Assembly (NCBI GenBank): GCA_022649055.1
Contig: JALCNL010000021.1
Coordinates: forward strand, 1-33,607
From: Megasphaera sp.
Lineage (GTDB): Bacteria > Bacillota > Negativicutes > Veillonellales > Megasphaeraceae
Reading direction: 5' to 3'
DNA length: 33,607 bases
Shown: one piece after another, positions 24,591 through 33,364 of the stretch
Numbering within the stretch: the stretch's first letter is position 1
How the letters are laid out: each line of letters starts with the position of its first letter
Translations under genes and position numbers: made by a program
Notes under the pieces: model-generated
Seen by the model: the letters and a program-made list of their open reading frames with translations, nothing else
Database searches by the model: none
What the model was told of the DNA's origin: nothing

Positions 24591-25763
24591 TTATTGCAGC
24601 GCTTGCCCCAGTCGTTTAATCCCTTCGGGAATGGCATCCACAGGTGTATTCGAATAGCTCAGACGAATATAATTATTTTTATTTTTTTCCGGGAAAAAAC
24701 CGCCGCCAGGAACAAATGACACCTTCCAAAAAGCGGTTGTCTTCTTCAGCAATTCTTTGTCATTCATAAGCATTGGCAGTTTCAGCCAAACAAAGAAGCC
24801 ACCTTCAGGTACAACATACGAAATGGTATCTGGCAAATATTTTTTAATCGCCTCTATCATAGTATTTCTTCTTTTAAGATACACTTGACGTACAGAAGCC
24901 ACCCGGGCCTTCCAATCACTATTTGTCAAATAATAATATGCTAAAAATTGATCTATTGTACTGCTTTGTGAATCGCTGGTTCCTTTCAATAGAACATATT
25001 TCTGCAATATGGAAGTATCTGCACAAATCCAGCCAATACGCAGTCCAGGACATAGTGTTTTTGAAAAAGTACTTAAATAAATAACCCTTCCGCTTGTATC
25101 AAAACTTTTTATAGGTGGCAATTTTTCTTCAATAAAGCGAATCTCACTGTATGGTGCATCCTCAATCACAGGAATACCATATACCGCTGCCAGCTCTGCT
25201 ATTTGTTTACGTTTTTTTAAGCTCATATAGCTTCCTGTCGGATTTTGAAAGTCAGGAATGGTATATATAAATTTGGCATCTCTATGTTTTTCTAGAGCTT
25301 GCTGCAAAGCTTCTATATTCATTCCGTCACTTTCCACCGGAATACCTATGCATTGTGCACCAGCTACTGAAAAGGTATTCAATGCTCCCAGATATGTTGG
25401 AGTTTCACAAATAACAGTATCGCCCGGATTAACAAAAAGCTGAGCAGAAAAATTAATTCCCTGCTGGGACCCTGTTGTAATCATAATATTTTCAGTGTCT
25501 GTCATAACACCTGCTTCCTTCATGACGACAGCAGCCAATTTCTCCCGCAATAGCCCGAACCCCTCTGTCGTTCCATATTGCAAAGCTTGTACTAATTCTC
25601 CTTTTGAAAAAAGTACATGGAAAGCCGTACTTATATCAGACAGCGGAAATACGGCTGCATCCGGCCGGCCCGCCGAGAACGATATCATATCCGGCTTATC
25701 ATATAACGGGTTTCGAATATCTGACTGAATAAATCTTTCTACACACGTTGCATACGCTGACAT
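24591..25763 (-). CDS. PLP-dependent aminotransferase, class I (2-aminoadipate/LysN-like)
   Basis: A 390-residue fold-type I aminotransferase of the group that includes 2-aminoadipate (LysN) and aromatic/multisubstrate aminotransferases. Visible are DMISFSAGRPD near the N-terminus, TTGSQQGINF for the cofactor phosphate, NPTGSYMS, IEDAPYSEIR with the PLP-contacting Asp and Tyr, the Schiff-base Lys in STFSKTLCPGLRIGW, and the substrate Arg in NYIRLSYS. No GntR head is present, so it is not a MocR regulator. The frame is open to 25805, but AAGGAGGG five bases before the ATG at 25763 sets the start. A terminator lies immediately upstream. Confidence 0.92.
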   Translation of the reverse strand: MSAYATCVERFIQSDIRNPLYDKPDMISFSAGRPDAAVFPLSDISTAFHVLFSKGELVQALQYGTTEGFGLLREKLAAVVMKEAGVMTDTENIMITTGSQQGINFSAQLFVNPGDTVICETPTYLGALNTFSVAGAQCIGIPVESDGMNIEALQQALEKHRDAKFIYTIPDFQNPTGSYMSLKKRKQIAELAAVYGIPVIEDAPYSEIRFIEEKLPPIKSFDTSGRVIYLSTFSKTLCPGLRIGWICADTSILQKYVLLKGTSDSQSSTIDQFLAYYYLTNSDWKARVASVRQVYLKRRNTMIEAIKKYLPDTISYVVPEGGFFVWLKLPMLMNDKELLKKTTAFWKVSFVPGGGFFPEKNKNNYIRLSYSNTPVDAIPEGIKRLGQALQ

Positions 25764-25787
25764 ACATTCCCTCCTTATATAAAAAAC

Positions 25788-25827
25788 ACAATGAGGTATT
25801 AACAAAATAGTGTTAATACCTCATTGT
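25788..25827 (-). terminator. Intrinsic terminator between the CGGC and aminotransferase genes
   Basis: A perfect 17-bp stem (25788-25804 with 25811-25827) around a 6-base loop, followed on the minus strand by TTTTTT. The ribosome site of the aminotransferase gene begins within a few bases of the T-run. Confidence 0.85.
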
Positions 25828-25845
25828 ATACATTGCATGAAATTT

Positions 25846-26247
25846 TTAAAATTTCTTGTATATTCCTTCCTCACGCTTCTTCGAAGCACCCTTGGAGATA
25901 TAGGTTCCCAACACTATAGGATACCCTTTCCGTTCAATGATTTTTTTTATATATTCCAAGTGAGGACAAGGCGGACGATGATAATTATCGGAACAAATAC
26001 AGGAAGCCAAATGAATAATTATATTTTCTTTGTTCTCTTTATACCGGTTTATTTTTCGCAGCAAGTCTTCTAGTTTGCCAGCCAGTCCAGCACCACAGCA
26101 TCCGCCGCAGGTAAACATCATATAGCGGGCATCTGCCGGATAGTTTTTAAATTTTCCGGTCCGGTCATAAAAAGTTTTCATACAAGCATATCCGACACAT
26201 CGCTGGCTGACAATTTGGCACTGAACAATAACAACAAGTTTACTCAT
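25846..26247 (-). CDS. CGGC domain-containing protein
   Basis: A complete 133-residue CGGC-domain protein (PF08821), proposed to bind metal. The signature MMFTCGGCCGAG has CGGC at 47-50, and cysteines at 10, 17, 22, 51, 83, 85 and 94 (NIIIHLASCICSD, RPPCPH) supply further ligands. No enzymatic role is known. GGGGGA lies six bases before the ATG. It has its own predicted promoter in the short gap after the amidohydrolase gene and its own terminator. Confidence 0.87.
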   Translation of the reverse strand: MSKLVVIVQCQIVSQRCVGYACMKTFYDRTGKFKNYPADARYMMFTCGGCCGAGLAGKLEDLLRKINRYKENKENIIIHLASCICSDNYHRPPCPHLEYIKKIIERKGYPIVLGTYISKGASKKREEGIYKKF

Positions 26248-26288
26248 ATGGGTTCCCCCTGTATTTATATCATATTTTAATATATGTT

Positions 26289-26317
26289 ATTATACAGACT
26301 GCAACAAATTATGTCTA
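26289..26317 (-). promoter_or_regulatory. Predicted promoter of the CGGC gene
   Basis: Minus-strand TAGACA (26317-26312), 17-base spacer, TATAAT (26294-26289). Transcription would start near 26282, about 35 bases before the ATG. Confidence 0.6.
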
Positions 26318-26331
26318 TATGGCCATTCTAT

Positions 26332-27528
26332 TTATTTTTCCTTCTTTATGTTCTTCACAAGCTGTTGAAATTTCATGGCACTATTCAACATAATATTGAT
26401 ACCTATAGAAAATGCATTTTCATCAATACGGAACTTAGTGCTATGAGTAGGATAGGTATACCCTAGTTTATCATTTCCCATTCCGACAAAGTAGAAACAT
26501 CCTGGAGCTTTTGTAAGATACTGAGAAAAATCTTCTCCTCCCATTCCCGGATCCATTTCAATTACCGTATCCGGACCATACAATTCATTGGCCGCAGCAA
26601 CAAGCTCCCGCGTATATTCAGGTGTGTTGTAAAGGAAATTATAGCCTGTCTGATACTCACAAACGGCAGTCATCTCAAACGCATCCGCATATGCTTGTGC
26701 AATATGCTGAATATGATCAGCGATAAGCTGTCTATTTTTCTCGGAATATGTTCGGACCGTGCCGCGGATTACCGCCGTATCAGGAATTACATTATCAGCT
26801 GTACCTGCATGAAGCTGGGTTACTGTCAAAACAGCAGTTTCTTTAGCCGGAATCTGCCGTGACACAATTTGCTGCAGCGCCGTCACAAGTTGTGCCGCAA
26901 CCGGTATCGGATCAAGACAATTTTCCGGAGCCGAACCATGCCCGCCGCTCCCTTGAATAGTAATTCCAAAGCAGTCGGAATTTGCTGTCATATACCCTTC
27001 TCTGACTCCTATATGTCCTACGCTATATTGAGGAGCCGCATGCTGTCCAATAATAGCATCTACCCCATCCATGACTCCCTTTTGCACAAGTTCTTTAGCC
27101 CCACCGGGAAAGTATTCTTCCGCAGCTTGAAAAATAAAGACAAAAGATCCCGATACATTTTTTTTATTTTCAGCCAGCACATGTACCGCACCCAGCAACA
27201 TTGCCGTATGCGTATCATGACCACAGGCATGCATAATTCCCGGTCGTTTAGAAGTAAAAGGTACCCCGCTTTCTTCTGGCATTCGAAGCGCATCAATATC
27301 CGCCCGCAGCGCAATTGTCGGACCCGGTTTATCCCCTGACAAGCGGGCCACAACACCGGTTGCCGCTACCCGTTCATATGTTACTCCCGGTAAATCTTTA
27401 ATTTGTTCAATAATATACTCTGTCGTCTCAAATTCTTCAAAAGACGCTTCCGGATACTCATGCAAATGTCGGCGCCATTCCTTCACCTTTGGTATAATCG
27501 AATCAACAGATTCTGCAAATACATTCAT
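26332..27528 (-). CDS. M20D amidohydrolase (hippurate/N-acyl-amino-acid hydrolase-like)
   Basis: A 398-residue metal-dependent amidohydrolase of the HipO/AmhX/IlvR-like M20D group, which cleaves N-acyl or aminobenzoyl groups from amino acids. Metal-site residues are present: C102 and H104 in HACGHDTHTAMLLG, E137/E138 in FQAAEEYFPGG, H163 in IIGQHAAP, and the terminal MGGEDFSQY motif. A lid domain with the usual GGHGSAPE lies between. GAGGGGAT precedes the ATG. It starts 11 bases after the stop of the OppF-like ATPase gene and is the last gene of that operon, so it most likely hydrolyses the imported compound. The exact substrate is unknown. Confidence 0.92.
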   Translation of the reverse strand: MNVFAESVDSIIPKVKEWRRHLHEYPEASFEEFETTEYIIEQIKDLPGVTYERVAATGVVARLSGDKPGPTIALRADIDALRMPEESGVPFTSKRPGIMHACGHDTHTAMLLGAVHVLAENKKNVSGSFVFIFQAAEEYFPGGAKELVQKGVMDGVDAIIGQHAAPQYSVGHIGVREGYMTANSDCFGITIQGSGGHGSAPENCLDPIPVAAQLVTALQQIVSRQIPAKETAVLTVTQLHAGTADNVIPDTAVIRGTVRTYSEKNRQLIADHIQHIAQAYADAFEMTAVCEYQTGYNFLYNTPEYTRELVAAANELYGPDTVIEMDPGMGGEDFSQYLTKAPGCFYFVGMGNDKLGYTYPTHSTKFRIDENAFSIGINIMLNSAMKFQQLVKNIKKEK

Positions 27529-27539
27529 TTCTATCCCCT

Positions 27540-28535
27540 CTATGAATTAGTTTCTTTCTTTTTCCCCAATTGTTCTGCATATTTTTGTTTATACATGGGC
27601 AGCTCGTCTTCCGAACAATATATAAAATGTTCCGGACCAATTTCGTACATATCCGCCTTAATTTCCTTTGGATATCGATGGATCGACGGATCATAGTCAA
27701 TACGCCTGCGCTTCCGTTCTTGCTGTAAATCCGTTAGCGGCGATGCAGAAAGCAAGGAAATCGTGTATGGATGAAGCGGATAATTATACAATTCATCTGC
27801 TTCAGCCAATTCTAAAATTTTACCATCCTTCATTACGCCGATACGGTCACTAATATATTTTACCATCGCCAAATCATGTGCAATAAAAAGATATGTCATT
27901 TCTCTTTCCTGCCGTAATTGAATAAGAAGATTGACAATCTGTGCCTGGATTGATACATCCAAAGCTGATAAACATTCATCGGCAATAATAAAATCAGGCT
28001 TTACACACAAGGCTCTGGCAATGCCGATACGCTGACACTGTCCTCCTGAAAATTCTGTAGGATACCGATTAGCATACGAACGATTTATACCGACAATATC
28101 CATCATTTCATACACTTGCTTGTTTACTTCTTCATCCGTAGAACAAATGCCATGGACACGCAATGCATCTCCGATAATTTTCTTCACAGGTATTCTCGGA
28201 TTCAGCGAAGCAAACGGATCTTGAAAAATCATTTGCATGGATTTACGAAATTTCAGCATTTCATTTCGTCCATGAATATCCGTAATATCTTCTCCTTTGT
28301 AAATAACCCGTCCGTCGGTAATATCCTCTAATTTTATCAGCGTTCGTCCCGTAGTAGATTTACCGCTTCCCGATTCGCCTACTAGTCCGAATGTTTCTCC
28401 TTTGTATATAGTGAAGGATACATCATCTACAGCTCGTACCTCACTTTTTTTTCGTGGATTAAAAATTTTATGTAAATTACGTACCGTAAGAATTGCTTCT
28501 TTTTTACTGGCCGCTTGCGGCATGGCTTCCGACAT
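27540..28535 (-). CDS. Peptide ABC transporter ATP-binding protein (OppF/DppF-like)
   Basis: A 331-residue ATPase that powers oligopeptide or dipeptide import on the cytoplasmic face. Walker [11 protein letters not shown]-loop region [12 protein letters not shown], signature [15 protein letters not shown] and Walker B with D-loop [17 protein letters not shown] are intact, and the C-terminal oligopeptide extension ([12 protein letters not shown]) is present. It should form a heterodimer with the OppD-like ATPase encoded just upstream; the genes overlap by about 32 bases. The frame opens at a GTG at 28544, but the ATG at 28535 has GGAGG eight bases upstream. Confidence 0.94.
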   Translation of the reverse strand: MSEAMPQAASKKEAILTVRNLHKIFNPRKKSEVRAVDDVSFTIYKGETFGLVGESGSGKSTTGRTLIKLEDITDGRVIYKGEDITDIHGRNEMLKFRKSMQMIFQDPFASLNPRIPVKKIIGDALRVHGICSTDEEVNKQVYEMMDIVGINRSYANRYPTEFSGGQCQRIGIARALCVKPDFIIADECLSALDVSIQAQIVNLLIQLRQEREMTYLFIAHDLAMVKYISDRIGVMKDGKILELAEADELYNYPLHPYTISLLSASPLTDLQQERKRRRIDYDPSIHRYPKEIKADMYEIGPEHFIYCSEDELPMYKQKYAEQLGKKKETNS

Positions 28536-29595
28536 AAGCTTCACCTCCTTTATCCTTTTTCATAAAAGAATTAAAAATATGCTGCCGCCGTATAATTTCC
28601 GGCGGTGGTGTAACTTTTGGCGCATCAGGATGCAAAAGCCAAGTGGCCGCTGCATGAGAATCACTTACCGTAAAGAAAGGAGGTTCTTCCTCAAAATCAA
28701 TAGCCAGTGCATATGCATTTCTAGGTGCAAAGGCATCTCCTTTAGGCATATGCAATAAATTAGGCGGTGCTCCCGGAATGCTATATAAGGACGCATCTTT
28801 CGTATCCAAAGATGGCATAGAACAAATAAGTCCCCAGGTATACGGATGCTGCGGATTATAGAAAATTTCTTCAGCTGTTCCTATTTCTATAATGCGGCCT
28901 GCATACATAACAGCTACCCGGTCTGCCACATGCGCCACAACCCCCAAGTCATGGGTAATAAATATGACCGACATATTGAGTTTAGCTTTAAGATCATCAA
29001 TAAGATCCAAAATTTGTGACTGTATTGTAACATCCAGTGCAGTCGTAGGTTCATCGGCAATAAGGATATCCGGCTTACAAGCCAGCGATAAAGCTATCAT
29101 AACGCGTTGACGCATACCGCCTGAAAATTGATGCGGATAATTTTTGCAACTTTCTTCGGGATTGCGTATTCCCACAAGTCTCATAAGTTCAATGGCTTCC
29201 GTCATAGCCTTATCCTTAGGCATTTTTTCATGAATCAGTATAGATTCTGCAATTTGCTTTCCTACGGTCATTGTTGGATTCAAAGAAGTCATAGGGTCTT
29301 GGAAGATCATTGCGATCTTCCTCCCCCTTATTTTTTCCATTTCCCGCTCTGATAACTCAAGCAGATTTTTACCTTGATACAGTATTTCACCTTGATCATA
29401 TATTGTATTTTTTTGAGGAAGCACTCTGTTAATGGCTTTCATGGAAACTGATTTTCCCGAGCCTGATTCTCCCACAATTGCCAATGTTTCCCCTTTTTTT
29501 AAATCAAAATTCACACCGCGAACGGCTGATACTTTGCCGTCTAACGTTTGAAATGATATAGTCAAATCTTTAACGCTTAAAATTATTTCACTCAT
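28504..29595 (-). CDS. Peptide ABC transporter ATP-binding protein (OppD/DppD-like)
   Basis: A 363-residue ATPase, partner of the OppF-like subunit. Walker A GESGSGKS, the Q-loop segment [16 protein letters not shown], signature [16 protein letters not shown] and Walker [19 protein letters not shown] are intact, followed by the family [12 protein letters not shown] and a C-terminal oligo_HPY region. A tail of about 60 residues after it is longer than usual. The frame runs to 29637, but AGGAG lies inside it, before two adjacent ATGs (29598 and 29595); I use 29595 on spacing, and 29598 is equally possible. Transcribed after the substrate-binding lipoprotein gene. Confidence 0.93.
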   Translation of the reverse strand: MSEIILSVKDLTISFQTLDGKVSAVRGVNFDLKKGETLAIVGESGSGKSVSMKAINRVLPQKNTIYDQGEILYQGKNLLELSEREMEKIRGRKIAMIFQDPMTSLNPTMTVGKQIAESILIHEKMPKDKAMTEAIELMRLVGIRNPEESCKNYPHQFSGGMRQRVMIALSLACKPDILIADEPTTALDVTIQSQILDLIDDLKAKLNMSVIFITHDLGVVAHVADRVAVMYAGRIIEIGTAEEIFYNPQHPYTWGLICSMPSLDTKDASLYSIPGAPPNLLHMPKGDAFAPRNAYALAIDFEEEPPFFTVSDSHAAATWLLHPDAPKVTPPPEIIRRQHIFNSFMKKDKGGEAYVGSHAASGQ

Positions 29596-29636
29596 CATGC
29601 CGCTCCTCTCTGTCTGAGTAATAGCCGGGGCTTCCA

Positions 29637-31262
29637 TTATTCAAAATGCCATTCATTAATATCATCCAATGAACCTTCCCAGAAATCTTTGATGCCGCCT
29701 TTAAGATTTTTGCTTTGAGCCATAATATAATCCGTTTCATATAAAGATGTAACAAATTGATTATCCCGCATATATTTTTGAATTTCAACATATGCCGTTT
29801 TACGCTGATCTGCCGACGTCATCGCAGCCGCTTTTAACATCATATCCGTAAGTGTTGGGTCATCCGTGTGCGCGAAGTTGCTGCTGCCGCCGGGAATAAA
29901 ATAGGAACTGTAATCCGGATCTGCCGTAAGACCGTATCCCAAAAGCAACAGTTCATAATCGCCTTTTTTAGCATTTCCAAGGACGGTAGGGAAATCTAAT
30001 TTTTGTTGCTTTACATTCAATCCAATCGCTTTAAGATCTTGCTGAATCAGATCTGCTGACTGTTCACGCAATACATTTCCCAAAGGAACTTGCAAGGTTA
30101 ATTCTTTCGATGTATCAAATCCAGAAGCAGCTAATTCTTCCTTAGCTTTAGCAGGATCATATGGCAGTGGTTCCACGCTCTTATCATAAACCGGGCTAGC
30201 CATAGTATATACGGTCGGAACTACTTGTGCTGTTCCCTTATAGAGCTGATCAACAAGTTGTTTTCTATTGATGGCCATTGTAACTGCACGGCGGAACTTA
30301 ACATTAAACATAGGATTGCTGTTATTTACTTCCAAATACTGTCCCGCAAAAGAAGGTGCTGTTTTAACAATCAGTTTACTATCTTTTTTCAAAACATCCA
30401 AATCCTTGACAGGGATGACGCCTATGCCGCCGCCCGCTGCTAATTGCACATTACCAGACTTAAGTTCCGTTACGAGGTTAGTCCCATTCATCACCCGAAT
30501 AAATAGTTTTTTCAATTTGGGTGCACCCTTGTAATAGTCTTCATTGGCTGCATATTCAACATGATCATTAGTAACATAAGCCACAAACTTATATGCACCG
30601 CTAGTCACTGTCGGTTTTGTTGCTGCTTCTGAATTAGCAATAGCTGCCGGATCAATCTTTTCAAATACATGTTTCGGTACAATATATACCTCAAACCCTA
30701 ACATACTTTTTAAATAATTGGGATCTACAGGCGCTTTTGTCTTAAAAACAACCGTCTTTTCATCCTTGGCTGCAAGTCCCGGAATCGCATCGCCGCTAAC
30801 TAATTTTCCCTTATCATCTACACCTTCCAGCATATTAATATACGTTCCTTTAGATGTTTCTACCTTAGGATTCGCTATTAAATTAAGTGTATACACTACG
30901 TCAGCTGCGGTAACTGGCGTACCGTCTGTCCATTTTGCTTTAGGATTAATTTTAATAGTAAAGTTTTGATTATCCTGAGATTCAAAACTTTCTGCTAATT
31001 GTGGTGTAAATTTATTAGGTTCCGGCATTCCCAGCAATGTATCATACATAAAACGAATTGCAAACTGTCCAGCGATCCCCGGATTAAACAATGGATTAAA
31101 TGAATCCGGCGCATTTGTCATTCCTATATACAAGGTATCTCCCGTTTTTCCGCCAGCTCCACCTTTATTTCCGCCGCATCCGCTAAGCATAGCTACACCT
31201 ACCAACATAGAAACACCCAAGATAAGGCTTTTTCGTTTACGCATCCAATTTAACAAGCCCAT
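29637..31262 (-). CDS. Peptide ABC transporter substrate-binding lipoprotein (SBP_bac_5)
   Basis: A 541-residue solute-binding protein of family 5 (OppA/DppA type). A positively charged start (MRKRK), a hydrophobic stretch and the lipobox LSGC with C29 predict export and lipid anchoring outside the inner membrane. The mature part begins with a glycine-rich linker and then DTLYIGMTNAPDSFNPLF. The family segment FTIKINPKAKWTDGTPVTAADVVYTL is visible in pieces at about residues 95-120. It should capture peptides or acylated amino acids for the permeases. The ATG at 31262 has GGGG seven bases upstream; an ATG two codons earlier is too close. Confidence 0.94.
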   Translation of the reverse strand: MGLLNWMRKRKSLILGVSMLVGVAMLSGCGGNKGGAGGKTGDTLYIGMTNAPDSFNPLFNPGIAGQFAIRFMYDTLLGMPEPNKFTPQLAESFESQDNQNFTIKINPKAKWTDGTPVTAADVVYTLNLIANPKVETSKGTYINMLEGVDDKGKLVSGDAIPGLAAKDEKTVVFKTKAPVDPNYLKSMLGFEVYIVPKHVFEKIDPAAIANSEAATKPTVTSGAYKFVAYVTNDHVEYAANEDYYKGAPKLKKLFIRVMNGTNLVTELKSGNVQLAAGGGIGVIPVKDLDVLKKDSKLIVKTAPSFAGQYLEVNNSNPMFNVKFRRAVTMAINRKQLVDQLYKGTAQVVPTVYTMASPVYDKSVEPLPYDPAKAKEELAASGFDTSKELTLQVPLGNVLREQSADLIQQDLKAIGLNVKQQKLDFPTVLGNAKKGDYELLLLGYGLTADPDYSSYFIPGGSSNFAHTDDPTLTDMMLKAAAMTSADQRKTAYVEIQKYMRDNQFVTSLYETDYIMAQSKNLKGGIKDFWEGSLDDINEWHFE

Positions 31263-31307
31263 GATCATACCCCTTTCTTATTTTCAATACAACTACAATA
31301 CTATGTT

Positions 31308-32258
31308 CTATTTTGAATCTCCATCTATCGCTTCATTAAGTCCGTCACCCAAAAAGTTTATCGTGAGTACAGCAATAAGAATAGCAATTCCCGGCGGAAT
31401 CCAACGCCAAGGTTCTTCTGATAAAATAGTAATAGATTGAGCACTCGTCAACATATTACCCCAACTAGCTGCCGGTGGCTGTACTCCCATTCCCAGAAAG
31501 CTTAAAGAAGCTTCAATAAGGATAGCCGATGCAATACCAAACGTACAATTAACGAGAATCGGTGATAACACATTTGGCAAAATATGTTTAAATACAATGG
31601 TTCCTGGGGAATAGCCGGTAACAATGGCTGCCGATACATAGTCTAATGATTTAACACGAAGCACTTCGCCTCTGACCAATCGGCAAATAGGCGGCCACCC
31701 CATGAATCCCATTACCAGCATAACGGTTATCATATTTGGTCCTATTAAGCTAACAATAACAAGAATAATCATAAATTGTGGATACGCCATAAACACTTCC
31801 GTAATCCGCATAATAATACTATCAATTGCTCCGCCAAAATATCCCGATAAAAGTCCCAAGGTGATGCCAATAGCTGCATAAATAATTACTGAACCGATGC
31901 CGACAATCAGAGAAACCTGAGAACCATAAATCAAACGGCTCAATACATCACGCCCTACATCATCTGTTCCCAGCAAATGTGCAATTGATGGTGCTTCGTC
32001 AAAAGCACCTACTGTCTGTACCGGATTATATGGAGAAATAATCGGAGCCAGCACAGCTAAGAGTATAATCGCAAAAAACAAAAACATGCTCCAATACGCT
32101 ACTCGATTCTTACAGAAACGCCGCCATGTAATTTTCCCCCAAGATTCCACTTTTTCCGCATTCTTCTTCTGTTCCGCTTTTTCTTCTTGAATAAATTCCG
32201 GATTAAACTGACCTAACATGCCGTTTTGATGAACTAAGACTAATTTTTCCGCATCCAT
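31308..32258 (-). CDS. Peptide ABC transporter permease (OppC/DppC-like)
   Basis: A 316-residue inner-membrane permease with an N-terminal cytoplasmic tail, TM1 near residues 55-75 and the OppC_N start (WRRFCKNRVAYWSMFLFF). The periplasmic HLLGTDDVGRDVLSRLIYG motif and the BPD_transp_1 core follow. The EAA loop contacting the ATPases is GYSPGTIVFKHILPNVLSP. GGGGGA lies seven bases before the ATG. It pairs with the DppB-like permease encoded 14 bases upstream. The N-terminal tail (about 50 residues, charged) is longer than in E. coli DppC. Confidence 0.94.
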   Translation of the reverse strand: MDAEKLVLVHQNGMLGQFNPEFIQEEKAEQKKNAEKVESWGKITWRRFCKNRVAYWSMFLFFAIILLAVLAPIISPYNPVQTVGAFDEAPSIAHLLGTDDVGRDVLSRLIYGSQVSLIVGIGSVIIYAAIGITLGLLSGYFGGAIDSIIMRITEVFMAYPQFMIILVIVSLIGPNMITVMLVMGFMGWPPICRLVRGEVLRVKSLDYVSAAIVTGYSPGTIVFKHILPNVLSPILVNCTFGIASAILIEASLSFLGMGVQPPAASWGNMLTSAQSITILSEEPWRWIPPGIAILIAVLTINFLGDGLNEAIDGDSK

Positions 32259-32272
32259 ATACGCTTCCCCCT

Positions 32273-33232
32273 TTATTTACTGTATTTGATTCGCGGATCA
32301 ATGACGGCATACATGATATCCACCAATAGATTAGCAGCCAGTACAGCAACCGCCGATAAAATAACAATAGCCATAAGTATCGGATAGTCACGTGAATTAA
32401 TAGCAGCAACTGTCAATGAGCCAATTCCCGGCCATTGAAAAATCTGTTCCGTTATAACGGCACCACCAATAACCTTAGGAAGATCCGTCCCAATAACTGT
32501 AACAATGGGAATCAGAGAATTGCGAAAAACATGAGCAGACAAAATTTGTTTCTGATCTAATCCTTTTGCCAAAGCGGTGCGAATATAGTTTTGACTTAAT
32601 ACATCCAATACACTCGCCCGAACATACCGAATCATATTGGCGGAAAACTGTGACGCCATAACAATTACTGGTAAAACAAGGTGCATCATTCTATCACCCA
32701 TATCATTTTCTGCTCCGAGAACCGTCATGCCACCGGTCGGAAAAATATCAATTTGAACAGCAAAGAGATAAATCAGTGCCAATCCTAAAAAAAATGGCGG
32801 AAAAGATACATTGAAAAATGTCCAGCCAATAATAGCTCGATCGACCCAGGAATTTTTACGTAACGCTGCTATTATTCCCAAGGGAATTGCCGATACATAG
32901 GCTACAAGCAAACTAATACTCATAAGTATTAAAGTCGGACTAAGACGCTGCCCGATAATCTCCAATACAGGTTGCCGATTGCCAAAGGAAAATCCCATAT
33001 TACCACTTAAAAAATTTCCAATCCAATCTACATACTGTACAACTAACGGTTTATCCAACCCTAATGCTGCTCTTGTAATTTCAACCTGAGCCTGTGTCAT
33101 ATCCGGTGTAATATACATATCTGCCGGGTCACCCGGTGTCAGGTGTACCAGGACAAATGCACCTACGGATATAAGAAAGAGAACAGGAATCGAAATAGCC
33201 AGTCTTTTTAAAATATACATACCCACTTGCAT
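32273..33232 (-). CDS. Peptide ABC transporter permease (OppB/DppB-like)
   Basis: A 319-residue permease, first gene of the transporter operon. It begins YILKRLAISIPVLFLISVGAF, followed by LVHLTPGDPADMY and the periplasmic LGLDKPLVVQYVDWIGNFL, then the BPD_transp_1 core with the EAA motif (TALAKGLDQKQILSAHVFRN). Six hydrophobic segments fit the family. GGGGGG lies very close to the ATG at 33232; the ATG at 33220, four codons in, is an alternative. The upstream 100 bases show no strong promoter by eye. Confidence 0.93.
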   Translation of the reverse strand: MQVGMYILKRLAISIPVLFLISVGAFVLVHLTPGDPADMYITPDMTQAQVEITRAALGLDKPLVVQYVDWIGNFLSGNMGFSFGNRQPVLEIIGQRLSPTLILMSISLLVAYVSAIPLGIIAALRKNSWVDRAIIGWTFFNVSFPPFFLGLALIYLFAVQIDIFPTGGMTVLGAENDMGDRMMHLVLPVIVMASQFSANMIRYVRASVLDVLSQNYIRTALAKGLDQKQILSAHVFRNSLIPIVTVIGTDLPKVIGGAVITEQIFQWPGIGSLTVAAINSRDYPILMAIVILSAVAVLAANLLVDIMYAVIDPRIKYSK

Positions 33233-33331
33233 TTCCCCCCTTTAAATGATTGCGTTATTGTCATATGGTTCTCTGCGAATTCTCCATGTAGATATTAATT
33301 TTAACCACCTCATTCCTTAAATAAATAAAAA

Positions 33332-33364
33332 AAAGCAATGGTATACATATAGCACCATTGCTTT
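33332..33364 (-). terminator. Terminator of a unit entering from the right
   Basis: AAAGCAATGGT (33332-33342) pairs with ACCATTGCTTT (33354-33364), and a run of eight T follows on the minus strand. It ends transcription from beyond the window before the transporter operon begins. Confidence 0.8.

Noticed and set aside
24356-24637. 93-codon open frame on the minus strand
   Set aside because: It covers the promoter/operator and hairpin region and the aminotransferase 3' end, has no ribosome site, and a composition unlike protein.
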